Shown here piece by piece: positions 33,618-45,519 of a stretch of DNA of 64,000 nt. Each line of letters begins with the position of its first letter. Within the stretch, counting starts at the first letter, position 1. The translations under genes and the position numbers were made by a program. The notes under the pieces are model-generated. The model made no database searches. It had not been told where the DNA came from and worked only from the letters and a program-made list of their open reading frames with translations. Location: NCBI GenBank assembly GCA_047967505.1, contig CM106540.1; one strand, written 5' to 3'. The stretch is from Dipteris shenzhenensis (Eukaryota > Polypodiophyta > Polypodiopsida > Gleicheniales).

Positions 33618-33778
33618 TTCTTTTGATCAAAAATAACAGCACACCGCTCAGCTCCTCCAGTGCCAACAAATCCATTGGAAGAGCTGCACACAGCATACAG
33701 TGGTTCCAATGATGAAGAACCCAATATTCGTTGCATACAGCCACCGTTCGCGCTAGCTCTCAGATCCCAGATGCTCAG
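33618..33778 (-). CDS. WD40 gene exon C
   Basis: 161 bp on the minus strand, acceptor GTGGTGCAG before 33778, donor GTGAGT after 33618. Codon-aligned start: LSIWDLRASANGGCMQRI, then LEPLYAVCSSSNGFVGTGG and AERCAVIFDQK, ending with AA of a split Lys codon. WDLR closes one WD40 blade and GTGGAERCAVIFD forms the next (with (I/V)FD in place of WD). It follows exon B after a 148-bp intron in the correct phase. No stops. This is the strongest of the four exons. Confidence 0.82.
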
Positions 33779-33926
33779 CTGCACCACAATTTATGATGGA
33801 CATTGAAAATTTAGCTAGCTATTGATAGAGGATTTGCAAAAAGAACGTATAATTAGAACCTGTATGCAGAAGGCAAATAAGCTGCACAAGATGAGATCTA
33901 ACTTATTTCCTTGCGCATTTCACAAC

Positions 33927-34017
33927 CTGAGAACCTTCAGTGATGGCTAATATTGGTGAGGTGATATGTCCATGAGTGGGTCCATCCAGAAACGTCAAAG
34001 AAGTAGGATGCTGTAGC
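33927..34017 (-). CDS. WD40 gene exon B
   Basis: 91 bp on the minus strand, acceptor CTGTCAATAG before 34017, donor GTTGTG after 33927. The first base completes Thr (AC|G) from exon A. Then LQHPTSLTFLDGPTHGHI and TSPILAITEGSQ follow, ending codon-aligned. The HPTSL(A/T)FLDG...SP(I/L)LAI(T/V)E arrangement is a WD40 strand pattern and reads straight into LSIWDLR of exon C. Confidence 0.8.
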
Positions 34018-36677
34018 CTATTGACAGACATAACATACAAATCAGTAACCAGTGGCACCTAAAATCAGGCTACCAGACTTCTTGGCAATACTTCCAGCAT
34101 CCTTTTTTAAACATGTGCACATTAGAATGTATGAAAACATAAATCCTTTGTATTGCACCTAGAAGAATCCTATGGAGTCTTCTGGTACGCACCCTGTTAG
34201 AAACAGAGCTGTGATGAGATAGGATCTTTACATCTCCAGATTGAAGGCTTTTAAACATTAATCAAATGCACATTTTTATGCAGACTCGTCGCATCTACAA
34301 CATGAGTGGCGGCTCCACCATTCTGCCTGGAAAGAATCATAGATTAAGGGATTCTTATCACCTTGTTTAAGAACACATATCCGCATGGACACAGTCATAT
34401 ATATGAACCAAAAGGCTGATGTGTTGGCAGGCATTGCATAAATAGTTCCTTATCTTTCAACCCAGATATGCAACATGACAATCGCCTCTATACAATCAGT
34501 TTGTGATGCCATGTTAGTGTCTACGTCCTAATTACATCAATCATCCCTCAATATTACGAAAAATTTCAGCCTGGAGGAAAAACATAATCTCTTGTTATGA
34601 GGTATTACCTTCTTGGCATTCATCCGATATAAATTACATTGGATTCATCAAAAACATACTTGTGAAAAAAAAGAAATCATTGCAAATGTTTGCAAACATC
34701 TACATAAAGAGCCAGGTTCAAACATTGGTTAGTATAAGTGCAAATATTAAATATCTATAGAATATTCTGAACAGGTTGAAACAGTGGATACAATGTGTGG
34801 AGGTTAAGCATGCATGGATGTTAGCAGCTTGCAGGGATAAGGAACTGTACCCACATCTGTTTGGTGCTAATATTACAAAAGGATGTGACTTTGGATAGTC
34901 CTCATAGTTTTTATTCTTGGGGAAACCAAACATCCCACAGGGTCAAAAAAAATGCCAGGTTCGCAAAGGGTTTTTGGCAACCGTTTTGCAAATGTATGCC
35001 TCAACATGCAGACACAATGTTTGCAACTGAACACGAAACTCATATCGTAGCAGAATTAATAATATTTCCGCCACAAAAGGTAGAGCTAGAGACTGCTGGA
35101 AAAACATCAAGCTTACAGAAACCTGTAGGATAGACGTTAGAGCCCTTAGGAGAGTGTCCCCTGATTGTTATCATTAGGATTGATTATAACATTTTGTAAA
35201 AGAAAAGTAATTTAAAAAAATACATAACATTTTGTTTTGCATTGTATTGAAAACCTAATGGCACAAAGTTTCACATTGCCAACACAAATTCTAAGTCAGG
35301 ACAAAAGTATCAACAAAACAGGTTCACTTACACATGACTCTAGACAATTTCATTGACCAGGTCGACACATATTCCCGTAGGAGGTCAAATCTTAATACTG
35401 CATTTTGAATATACATAGTCTCTGTTCAGGGTATCAGATATGCCCGGAATTTATTTTCTGGAAGTATAGAGCTCACAACCAAGTTAGCGTTAGCTAACTG
35501 AAGGTCAAGATAACTGTGCACCTGTCCCCACCGTACCTTGATTTCAAAATGAGTATATTGAATCAACCATCATAGGAATAGCCAAGCCTAGAAGCAAAAG
35601 AAGCTGACCCTAGTATCATGGATATTTTTATGTCGGAATGAGTATAAGTGATAAACCCAGAAGAATTATAAGCATAATGGAGTCAATAATTTGTGAAAGT
35701 GGCAAAACCAGAATTGTGAGATGGAGAATGACAACTCAAATCATCTCTATATCAATCAAAGTTGGCCGACTATGTTTGTTGTTCATTACAAAGCCTTGAC
35801 TACCACCATTACATGCAGAAATTGGAGAGCATAATCTCCATTGCGAACTGTATGCACACCACAATGCTACTTACCAAACCATCATCCAGACTTAATAGCA
35901 AGCCCTCAGCTCACCAAGTGGCTCAATGTACTCATATAGCAGAAACTCTGCCATAGCTTGCAACAACCACGGCCACCTACAGTAGAGATCACCACAAGTA
36001 GATTCTCCACACACAAAGAAAGAGCATCTCATACAAATTAGTAAGGGATAATACCAAGTGTTTGGACACCTTCCACGCCATGCAACATAAGCCAACTAGC
36101 TTATAACTTACTGCACAGCTCAAGGTTTGCTCAACTAATCGCTCCGTTCGTCTTCTCGACCCGCCTTCTCTTCTACATGGCTGAAGGTTTTGTAGATAGG
36201 ATGTAGACTCTCCTTGATCCTTGCTGTTCTTGCTCCTTCTTGCTCTTTTTCTCCAATTGATTGAGATAAGAATGAATGAAGGGAAGAATACCTTTTTATA
36301 CTTTTATAGGGCAAATTAAGATTTTCCTTTTGTACGACCTCCTATCAAAGTGAATAGATTATGAATAAAACTACCCACATGGAGCGAGCAAATCCACAAA
36401 GATCTATGAGCTACACCGCACAACAGTGGCCCATCCAATGACGAGAACAAGAGCAGCCCAACATGTAAATTCTACATGGAAACATTTCATGTTATTTCCA
36501 TAGGACGAGAACTCTCATAAAAATAGGCACTTCCACTCAGGGCCGTTGACACATCTACCACATTGGAAATACTCACAAGAAACTGGCAGATGCAAACCAA
36601 CTTCCACAAAGGTGGTAAGATCAAAACATTACACAGATCAACCTACAAATCAGAACAACCGCATTATCACACAAAGC
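34018..36677 (-). other. WD40 gene intron, host-like AT-rich part
   Basis: No transposon domain and no long frame. Several AG/GT-bounded stretches can be drawn (for example 34088-34115 and 34255-34325 on the minus strand), but none gives recognisable protein. Most likely ancient intron sequence of the WD40 gene. Confidence 0.45.
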
Positions 36678-36755
36678 ATAATAGATCCAGACTTACAGAG
36701 CAAAGCCTTATTATGCAAGGTGGTAGTCACAAGACATTTGACAAGATGGGAACCT

Positions 36756-37160
36756 GTATCTTTTCATTCGATGCACTACATAGCTAATATTTATCCTTGT
36801 GATAGTCAAATATATAAGAGATCCGATGAGTTGCCAATAGTACTTGTCATTGACTGTAGGCTTTTCTGGATCTTTAGTAGTTTCAAACTCTACTCCATGG
36901 GAGTGGCTTACAATCTTGCAATCTTCCATGTGAGACTTTTTTATGAAACTATCCACATATTTCTGCTAGTTCATGAAGGAGTTGTCTGAGTCTCTACAAA
37001 ACTCTATACTAAAAATATAGTGCATAAGTCCAAGATCTTTCATGTCGAACTCTACAGATAAGTCTTGTTTCAACTTGTTGATGAAGCTCTCATTGCGTCC
37101 TATCACAATTAGATCCTCTACATACAAAAGGTCAATAGTAATGTCTTATCCTCCACAAGT
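36756..37160 (-). pseudogene. copia reverse transcriptase / RNase H relic
   Basis: Minus strand: LLYVEDLIVIG (catalytic YVDD changed to YVED), FDMKDLGLMHYIFSIEF, then a stop, DSFIKKSHMEDCKIVS and YYWQLIGSLIYLTITRINIS, the usual copia RT C-terminus. It sits inside the L1 fragment and replaces about 110 bp of it. Confidence 0.8.
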
Positions 37161-37707
37161 GGAGCTTGGATGCATAGTACTAGGTAGATCTTTGCCTATC
37201 ACAAGGCTTCCTCCTCCCCTTTATGTCTGCTATCTTGAAAGCTTGGGCCAAGTTAAAGAATACTCTTCTAAGAGTTTTCCTTCCTCTCGGGAAGAGATTT
37301 ATAGGTAACCTATCATGTGGAATAATAGTATACTTGATGATCATGGCAAACAACTTGGTACTTCTCATTATATGCAGTGGTCTTCCTCTTTGGGTTCCTC
37401 AATTATAGAGAGCGTATCAGCGTGGCATATTGGAGTTCCAAATGCACAGACGCCTTGGATGATTCTCAAGTCCACCCTGCACACACATTGGCCAAAATTT
37501 GGACAGATATTGTACACACCTTGGTGGCCATTTGAGGAAGCATGCAGGGGTCTTCCTAAGAAGCCTCTACCAAGAGGATTGTTTTCCTTAGGGGGTGTAG
37601 TGGCTTTCCTGTTCTTCTTAGAGTCCTCCGAATAGTTCAGATGGCATTGGATTTTTTCTAGCTCTCTTACAAGGTCTTGATTTTGCCCTATGAGGTGTTT
37701 GTTTCCT

Positions 37708-37783
37708 CATGCTTTGCATGATGTACTCCTCCCTTGAGCTTTGCTCATGCTTTGCATGATGTACTTCTCCCTTGAGCTTTGCT
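37708..37783 (+). repeat. 38-bp tandem duplication near the L1 3' end
   Basis: 37708-37745 and 37746-37783 (CATGCTTTGCATGATGTAC...) are nearly identical. Confidence 0.8.
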
Positions 37784-37842
37784 CTTGGAGTTTCTTTCAT
37801 GATAGAAGTCTTTTCTTTGCCAAAAAAAAAATCAAAGAACTA

Positions 37843-38937
37843 TGTAGAACCCTCCCTTGAACCTCATGCTTGCCATTTGGGAAGTGCTACATATCCTTTA
37901 AGGACCTTCACTTATTAGACCTCTCATGGGCTCTATTTTGCACCTCATTACTAATGCTAAGCACAAAGTATAACCATAGGCCCAAGCCTATCAATCCTAT
38001 GGTGGGGTAACATTACTTAATGTACCATCCTTTAATATCCTATTCTTGCAAACATTGTCAAGCCCTCATGGTTTCCTCCCTATGCCGTGGTCTCCATATT
38101 ATAGTTAACATAACATTCCTTTCTCCTTACGAAATGTTTGCATCCTCGAAAACAAAATGGAAAACCTCTTCTGGAGATTGCTTAACCTTTCCCATGCTGA
38201 ACTCTCCTCAAGTCTATCTTTCCATTTAGGTAGACATTCTTGACATATTGTACATCTTGTCTTTTTCTTGTCTATCTAGAATTCCCTGGTTCATGTGACA
38301 AGATATAGATTGAATGAGCTCAACTAGGATTTCATTTCCTATCATCATCTCCTCGTTTCCTTTTAAATCTATATACATGAAAAATGGATATACTCTACGT
38401 CCTCCTGGTAGAGCTAACTTGTAAGCACATTGTCCAATTTTGAAACTTCAATACATAATCTTAGATGTCTTGATTATTCCATGCCAAAGGAATTTCCCTC
38501 ATACCCATGCGACAAATTTTTCATACATCTCTAAGGGCTTCTTCTTCAGATCCGACCTAGCCATAGGTTCCACAATCCTACTGCTGCACATTACTGATCC
38601 TATTTCTCGCCTTGTCGGCCTTTCTATCTCTTCCTTCGTGACCAACCTCTTTTAGAACTATGTAGAACCCTCCCTTGACCTAGTGCTTGCCATTTGGGAT
38701 CATATATTAGTGCCATGAGTCCTTTAAGGACCTTCACTTAATAGACCCTCTCATGGGCCTTCATTTGCACCCCATAACCAATGCCTAAGCCTAAGTATAA
38801 CCTTAGCCTTGTGATGGGGTAACATTACTTAATGTCCCATCCTTTAATGTCACACTCTCGCAAACAATGCCAAGCTCTCATCGTTTCCTCCCTATATCAT
38901 GATCTCTATATTACAGTTGACATAACACAATATAGTC
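37843..38937 (-). mobile_element. internally deleted Ty3 element with diverged LTRs
   Basis: Direct repeats 37843-38115 (273 bp) and 38661-38937 (277 bp), roughly 85 percent alike, each TG...CA (TGTAGAACC to ATAACA). The 545-bp interior keeps only the end of pol on the minus strand: IGQCAYKLALPGGRRVYPFF near 38430-38370, the C-terminal segment of Ty3 integrase, ending at about 38226. Gag, protease, RT and most of integrase are gone. The divergence makes it one of the older elements here. Confidence 0.65.
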
Positions 38938-39069
38938 ATAGACCCAAATACCTACTTTGCCACCCTTGAGCTTCTACTTGTGCATCTTTGTTAGAAACAA
39001 ACCTTCTCCCACTTGCACATCTACCTCCTTCATTCTACATCTAGGAGAGTTCAACTTATGTTTAATTTT

Positions 39070-39270
39070 CTAAATTTTAACCATCTTTAGCTTTAAAATT
39101 GTCATCTTTTCTCTTGACCCCGAACCACCTAGCTGTCCCATGAACAATTGCATGTGATTCAGGTGTGTCACCAATGGAGCTCCTTTGATCATCTGTAGTG
39201 AGAATAAATTCTGCATTAAAACAACTTTTGAATTCTTTAGTGTTTCCCAGAGTAGTTTCTCTAGCATGAC
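39070..39270 (-). pseudogene. copia gag fragment
   Basis: Minus-strand frame with LLWETLKNSKVVLMQNLFSL and GAPLVTHLNHMQLFMGQLGG, the UBN2 segment of copia Gag. No knuckle and no LTR found beside it. Confidence 0.65.
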
Positions 39271-39609
39271 TTAATTTTCAGTTACTACCTTTGTGAAATT
39301 AAAATGATGAGAGGAGTCGTTTGCTCCCATAGATTGCTCTTCTTGCTTCCTTGATTATTAGGAGGCTTTGTTTCTGCTGCAATGCAATCTTCTCCTCATA
39401 GATCATGCTCCATACATAGGAATAAACACCAAGCTGCGATGTGGGAAAAATTTTATCTTATGTGCTTCTCCACAAAAGACCAATTTATTATTCCATCACT
39501 AACCTTTTTTGCAATATTTCTTGTGAAGCACCCAGAGAGCTTTGACAACAAAATATCGAGAGCAAAATAATCAAATATAATGTGGTCAAAAAAACCAGAA
39601 TTGCAAGAT
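39271..39609. other. no recognisable gene
   Basis: AT-rich intronic sequence between a copia gag fragment and the inverted L1 relic; nothing seen. Confidence 0.4.
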
Positions 39610-40935
39610 GGCTCTACTCTTGGCCCTACAAGTACAGAAAGTGTTTCTCAGCTAGTTGACTTTGAAGGGGTTTTACAGTCAGACCTTGATGCCGTCATGC
39701 ATATCACTTCAGATTTTTAAGCCTCCCTTCTAAATTAGACCTTGGCACTCCTACCACAAGATGATGCCTAAGAGAGACTCGGGCAATTTATTCTAGTATT
39801 GGTGAAACTCGATATGAGGGCTTTACTTGATGCACCTTTCGTGAATTTATAATTCAGGACTACTCTTCTTACCCTTCACAAGGGCAAGCATCTTGGTTCA
39901 AGTGGGTTGAACCCCGCTTTCTTCAATACTTTTCTTTCATTACTTTTTGAGACATGATTTGTGATCATATCACCTCAACTCTACAGAGTGTTTGTGACGT
40001 AGTGCTATGCTTGATTCAATTACAATATAGTCTGATTGACCTTATCCCAAAGGAGGGATGCAGAAATTTGATTACCTACTCTCTTGGGTGCTCTGTATAA
40101 GATCTTAGCAAAGGCAATCAGCTTGTGGCTGCATCCCTTTCCCCCAGATCTTATCCACCATATGCAGACTCCTTTTTGTGCATCACCTGAAGCATTTTTT
40201 TTAGTATATTTTCCTTTTGGGAGGCTTCAGAGTGGGCTATGAAGGTTTTTGAAAGCGTTCTAAGAGCTCATAAAGGAAGTGGGGCCTTTCTCCCTAGTGG
40301 ACCACCAGAAACATCCAAGGGGTTTGCCATGATAATTAAGAGTCGTATCATTCCACATGACTAGTTGCTTATCATTGTCTTCCTGTGAGGAGGGAGGGAT
40401 CCTCAAAAGAAAATTCCTAAATCTGCCCCAAGCTTTCAAGATGGCAGCCATAAGGGGAAAGGAAGGCATATTGAGGTCTACGGACGTAAAGATCCACCTA
40501 ATGTTGTGCACCCAATCACCACCCTGAGGAGAGGTACAGAAACCAATGCATCAAATGAAGAAATCTTTCCAAAGCACCTATCACAGCAAAAGTTAATTGC
40601 CCACGAATTTGCAAAGCAAAGCCCTGCACTGAAGAAATCTCTTAGTTCTATTTATTAAGGCCCCCTTCTTGCATTGGGAGAATCAAGGTCTCCAAACCCA
40701 CCCTGTCTTTGGCATCTTCTAAACCATCACGCCCACTTGATAAAAAATTCATGATCAGCCTTTTGAGGTCAGTGATGCAGTCCCTAGAGTGGCAGCAACA
40801 AGGACAACAAAAACAGGTTGTGGTGGATGGGACCTTTTTCGAGAATAGGCATCCCAAGTTATCCAGGTCCATGGATGAGGATATCCTTGTGGATGCTTGC
40901 TTTGAACCGGTCAAGATTGTGGGGCACATATATTT
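39610..40935 (+). mobile_element. old L1 relic with an inverted central segment
   Basis: 39610-40245 aligns on the plus strand with 15165-15800 of the longer L1 (TESVSQLVDFEGVLQSDLD, LHKGKHLGSSGL, LIDLIPKEGCRN). 40255-40850 matches 16400-17040 but on the minus strand (SRDCITDLKRLIMNFLSSG, IRWIFTSVDL, ILKAWGRFRNFLLRIPPSS). 40855-40935 returns to the plus strand (RSMDEDILVDACFEPVKIVG), matching 17310-17370. The order is otherwise collinear, so the centre was flipped. Many stops. Confidence 0.75.
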
Positions 40936-41544
40936 ATAGCACCACACATTTGGGATGGAGATTTATGTGGTGGTCCTTATCCCATGCCTGCAAGCCAAGA
41001 CGAGGCTGTCAATAATGACAACCAAGTGCTAGCCTACTTGCCTCCCCCTATGAATAGGATTGAGGATGATTTCGAGGAGTAACTACACAGAATTGTAGAT
41101 TTGTGATTATTTGAGAGCTCTTCTATTTTGAGATATGGGCCTCCTTCAAGGGATCTTGCTCTACTTTCACCTTATCAAGCTCCTCATCTTGGGCATCGAT
41201 CTCATCATGGTAATATTTTTTGAGCTGCCACCCTTATGCATGGTGCTGTGCAACAGCGTTGTTTGGTTCTGGTTGATATTTAAGAACCCCGTCGGTGGGG
41301 CATCCCACTAGATTCATGGAGGATTTGGCTTACAAGGGTGTCCCTACCATAAAGTCATACACAGCTCCGTAGTCAACCTTCAAAGGGAATTGATGTGGAA
41401 ACTATGAAAAGAGTTGCCATTGCAAGTACATTGTTGTTGCAAATTCTGAGGCCAAGCCTACACGCACTGTTACTTCTAGTGCTACACCTACAGCCTCTAG
41501 TTCTTCTTTAGGTGATGGGTCTTCAAGTGATGGTTCTAATGCTA
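40936..41544 (+). other. no clear gene
   Basis: Between the L1 relic and the copia fragment. 41415-41530 encodes a Ser/Thr/Ala-rich stretch that could be copia Gag/protease linker, since the pre-integrase domain follows in the same orientation. Nothing firm. Confidence 0.35.
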
Positions 41545-41867
41545 CTTACCATGGCAAATACTCATTTGTGGCATGAGAGGTTTGGACACCTCAATTTTGG
41601 AGCCTTGGTGAAGTTATATAAGGAGGATATGGTTATGGATCTTCCCAAAATGCTTATGCCTACAAAACATGTTTGTGAACCATGCTTGCTTTTGGTAAGA
41701 TGCACCATGCTGCGTTTCCCAAGGATGGGAGAGTTGGTGCTTCACGTAAGCTTTATCTGGTTCATAGTGATGTTTGTGGACCCATGAGGGTTGCAGCTCT
41801 TGGGGGATTCTATTATTTTGTTACTTTTATTGATGATTTCACCATACACAAGTTGGCTGTCAACTAG
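41545..41867 (+). pseudogene. copia GAG-pre-integrase and integrase N-terminus
   Basis: LWHERFGHLNFGALVKLYKE and HVCEPC form the HHCC zinc finger. After a frameshift near 41690, GKMHHAAFPKDG, LYLVHSDVCGPM (first catalytic Asp) and GGFYYFVTFIDDF follow. Truncated after FIDDF. No LTR beside it. Confidence 0.8.
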
Positions 41868-42839
41868 CCCCAACAATTGCTCCTAGAAAACTAGCAAAAT
41901 GCATGTATTGAAACAGTGACAAGACAACAATACAAGCAAGTACATAGCTAGTCTTGAAGTTCGTAACATTTGTGGCACACTCTGGAATGGAAAACAGCAA
42001 ATGGGTAGAAGAGAAGTAAAGACAACCAAAATGTTATTTTCGAGACGTTTTAATTATAATGAACAAGAAAGCCTGTAGAAAAGAAAACAAAAACGAGGAT
42101 TTCCAATGGCCGGAATCATAGGCGAAGTCAAAAGTCTTTTGGTATGTCAAGGGAACTATTGGGATCAAGCGCAAGGAAATTTTAAAAAGTTGCATGAAGG
42201 TTAAAGAGACACACGAACCTATATTATCGTTTTCTTATCCTCCTCTCTTATACCAATAATATGATTTTTCAGCTTAATGGAAGGAGGCACAAACCCAACT
42301 TCATGCCTTAAAAGGGTTAGGTGGTCAGCTTTTGCTCAAAACAAGATAATGTTCATGTATTACATGATACATGAAACAATGCAAGAAGACATTAAAAGCT
42401 TGCAAAAGCTAGTGTTCATTCTTATGGAGTAAGAAGCCAAAACTAGTAATAACCTAATGAAAAGTATAGCTCGCCTAATCCAAAAGTGCAATGTTTGGGA
42501 TATCACTATCCATCCCTAAAAAGTAGACATAGCAAATACAAGAAATGGCCACCAAATCACAAAGTCGTGTGTTTGGAGATATCAGCAAAACCTTGACGAA
42601 ATGTCAACCTATGCTAATACAAACTCAACTATGGGACATGGAGATATTCGTTCTCTACTATGTTGGGGTGAGGAATTGGGAAGGGGAGGTTGAGCTATTT
42701 CAAATACATGTTGTTCCAGATTGGTGTGCAGACATCATTGGGTATTTAATGACATGAAGACCACCCCCTAAACTAAAACCAGTGGAGGCAAGAAAATTAA
42801 TTCGAAAAGGAGCCCCCTACCTACTAATTGCAAGTCAGC
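41868..42839. other. no recognisable gene
   Basis: AT-rich, no domain and no long frame; presumed intron sequence of the WD40 gene or decayed repeats. Confidence 0.4.
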
Positions 42840-45029
42840 TATACAAAATGGGCATCCAACCCCCTCAGTGTCTACATAAATGTCTAAATCTCATCTATGT
42901 AGAGGCCAAACAGGGTTGGTGAGAGCGGACACCCTTCCTTGATCCCAATAGTGCTCATGACCTTATCTGTCCATCCAGCCCCTATCCGGACTCTACCTAA
43001 AACCCTCTCGTAAAGTATAACCCAACTCTTGCAATTGTCTAATGAGGCGGCTCTCGATACCATATCAAAGGCCTTGCGAAAATCCACAAAGCAACAATAG
43101 AGCGTCTAGTTCCATGCCATAGCCTCCTCGATGACACACCTAAGTGTGAGTATGTGGTCCATGGTCCCATGATCACATCGAAATCCGGCCTGCCCCTCTA
43201 TTCTTTTTTTTTGCAAAAAGAGACTTCTATTAAGTATTAAAGAAAAACCGTTAGAGCAAGCTCCATACGGGATACATCATGCAATGCACGAAAAGCTCAA
43301 AAGCCAAAAAGAAAGGATTGAGGCTAATAGTGCCATCTCAATCCGGTAGAAACTTCCGAGAAAAAGGGAGAACCCCTCCAAACTCGAAGAAATATAGTCC
43401 TTCTAGAAGAGGCTGCCCGTGAAGGGCCCTGCATGCTAGCCCATATGGCTATCAAAGTGTGAACCGTGTCAGTCCAAATACCCGTGAACACCTGTGATGG
43501 GTGTATCTGGGTGCCATCCAAGGCCTCAGTACATTTGACTCTCCAAATGTGCCAAGAGGAAATGCTAGCCAAAATCTCCCAAGAGGTGTCCACTGAAGCA
43601 TGAGAAGCTCTGAAGGGAGTAAGTCTGCCCCTCTATTCTGAGTCCAAGACTCCCTACATCTCTGCGAATCAACTGACCTCGGAGTCAAGCACTGATGCAT
43701 AGATCTTAGACATGACATGTGCAATCATGATGGTCCTATAGTTCTCCGAGCTCATGGGATCCCCTACCTTGTGAATGGGTGAGATGGTATTAAGTATCCA
43801 AGTGCGTGGGAGCCAAGACAAACAGCTTCATTAAAGAGCTTCGCTAGGATCATGGCTAGGATATTCATCCCATATGCAATGAATTCACTACACAACCCCT
43901 CATGATCTTTCGTTCGGCCAATATGAAGCTTCATCATAGCATCCTTAACATCCCCTTTAGTGAAGAGTGTGCGGGAATGGGCGATGCGTGTAGACGTTAG
44001 GGGCGGGCTGGTGTGGAATGTCGTATAGCGTGTGGGCATAAGTGTACCAAACCTATGTGTCTGTGAGGGGTGAAGGGGACCGTTACTCCAGGAATCTCTA
44101 CCAAAAATCCTTGGAGTTGTTACTAAACAAGATGTTTAGTAACTCCTCATTACGGCAGACAAAAGCTTGCTTCTTCCGGTGTACCAATCCACGATACTTG
44201 CGCATCGTCTCTGATTTGCTCGGAAGATTATGCTTGGTCTTGACTCTGACCTGACAGTGTAGAGCCTTGCACTCATAATCATACCAGCTATTACAAGAGA
44301 CAATCCCAAGTGGTGGTGGACAAGTGGCGAGTAGGGTAGGGGAAAGCATGAAGGGCAGCCTCGGGAGTGAGCAAGTAATCAAATCTGCACGGTCCTCTAG
44401 CAGGGGTATGAAATCGATATATGTGAAAAGTGTATAGAGGCGGGTAGAGTATCTAGGTGAAAGACTACGCTCGAAATGCATGTCGTGGTAGGTGGTGTAA
44501 GTAAATCGGTAGTGTAGATGGTACTATGAGACGGGGAGTGGAGATACGAAAGAGGAGGTATGTGTGATTGGCTCTAGGAGGAGGTGGTGCAACCATGATA
44601 TCAATGATACACAACGTTGGACCCCCCTCCATGTGGGAAGCAAGTGAAACCACATGAGGAGGGCCATCTGCTGCTAAGACCATTGTATAGAATGAGATCA
44701 TGCACCCTCCCCAGATCCAACAATGCGTGTCTATTAGATGTGACCGGGGCCCGTCTATCAGCTGAAACTCGCATCATACCTGCATCCTCCAAGTCAATAT
44801 CTAGCAATAGAATAGCATCATCTTTGAAATCAAGGAGTGGCACCTAATGTACACCTGTCCGCGCATTAAAGTCGTCAACAAGGACTGCGGCTCGAGAAAT
44901 CTACAATGTTTGAATAGCATACTGCGACGTCTCAATCTCCTCTCGAACAACAAAGTGGGAAGTCTCGGGTGGAAAGTAGCAAACTGCAACAAACAAGTCC
45001 TAGATGTCCATATGCCGGATCTGAATCCA
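42840..45029 (-). pseudogene. tail-LINE ORF2 (endonuclease end to RT), second long minus-strand copy
   Basis: Minus strand. About 45009-44640: end of the APE endonuclease (VDDFNART, DLGRVHDLILYNG). 44480-44100: linker (SWYDYECKALH, SNNSKDFW). 44039-43700: RT start (KDHEGLCSEFIAYG, HVMSKIYASVLDS). 43120-42884: MDFRKAFDMVSRA, RVRIGAGWTDKVMSTIG, GCPLSPTLFGLYIDE. Stops and frameshifts throughout. It is cut by a 420-bp L1 insertion and truncated just after the fingers/palm. The 5' end lies directly against the GAAA tail of the copy at 45030. Confidence 0.82.
43205..43624 (-). mobile_element. 420-bp 5'-truncated L1 insertion with target duplications
   Basis: CTGCCCCTCTATTCT occurs at 43190-43204 and 43625-43639 and flanks the insert exactly. 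The insert has a T run (poly(A) on the minus strand) at 43205-43212, the L1 terminal motif TTTTTGC, and encodes DTSWEILASISSWHIWRVK and the C-terminal block of L1 ORF2. It is very similar to 7779-8200. It lies within the RT of the tail-LINE. Confidence 0.93.
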
Positions 45030-45519
45030 GAAAGAAAGGAAGAAAGAAATTTTATTAGAGTCTTCGGAAGACCGATGGGTCTATGAGACTGAAAGAAAAC
45101 CTGATACAAATCATAGTAAGGGTGGAGCTACTGAAACGAGCATCATCACCCGTGCTGAATCCTAAGTCTGATCATACATAATCAAATACATCTGGACGTA
45201 ACAATGAAAAGAAAAGGACTGGAGCGGAGCGGAATCCTCCGTATGTCATGTCCCCTTGGCTAGTGCATAGCCGGTGATAGGACGCTTGCGCCCGTCAAGG
45301 GGTGTCGTGCGTCTCGGTCTCCTAGACGAGACTCGACGCAAGACCAAAGCCACCGTGACTCCCGCGAGACGTATCCCGGATCTAAACAATGACGGGAGGT
45401 CCCCCAGAGTGATCTGTGTCCCCTCCATGTCTCGTGTGTCGTGTTGCGATCGTCGGGTCGGGGTCTCTGTCACGTCGACGGCTAGAGACTGGACGATCAA
45501 TGTCACTCGATGGGAAGAA

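Larger units (their letters stand above)
36678..37831 (+). mobile_element. degenerate L1 fragment with poly(A), interrupted by a copia relic
   Basis: 36678-36755 encodes IDPDLQSKALLCKVVV, and 37195-37385 encodes SAILKAWAKLKNTLLR and the PSSREEI segment, both matching 16665-17010 of the longer L1. 37395-37560 matches the distal block (ESVSAWHIGVPN). About 900 bp between these last two parts are deleted. The 3' end reads TCTTTTCTTTGCC and then 10 A (37822-37831), the L1 terminal motif. Confidence 0.75.

Noticed and set aside
34088-34115. Minus-strand stretch ending in phase 2 before exon B (CWKYCQEVW)
   Set aside because: Phase fits, but the acceptor is poor and the residues do not resemble a WD40 strand; exon A at 58939-59012 gives a far better join.
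37838-38940. CRISPR-like or satellite repeat
   Set aside because: Only two long diverged repeats with an integrase fragment between them; an LTR element explains them better.
39610-40850. L1 twin-priming product
   Set aside because: In twin-priming the 5' part is inverted relative to the 3' part; here sequence returns to the plus strand after the inverted centre.
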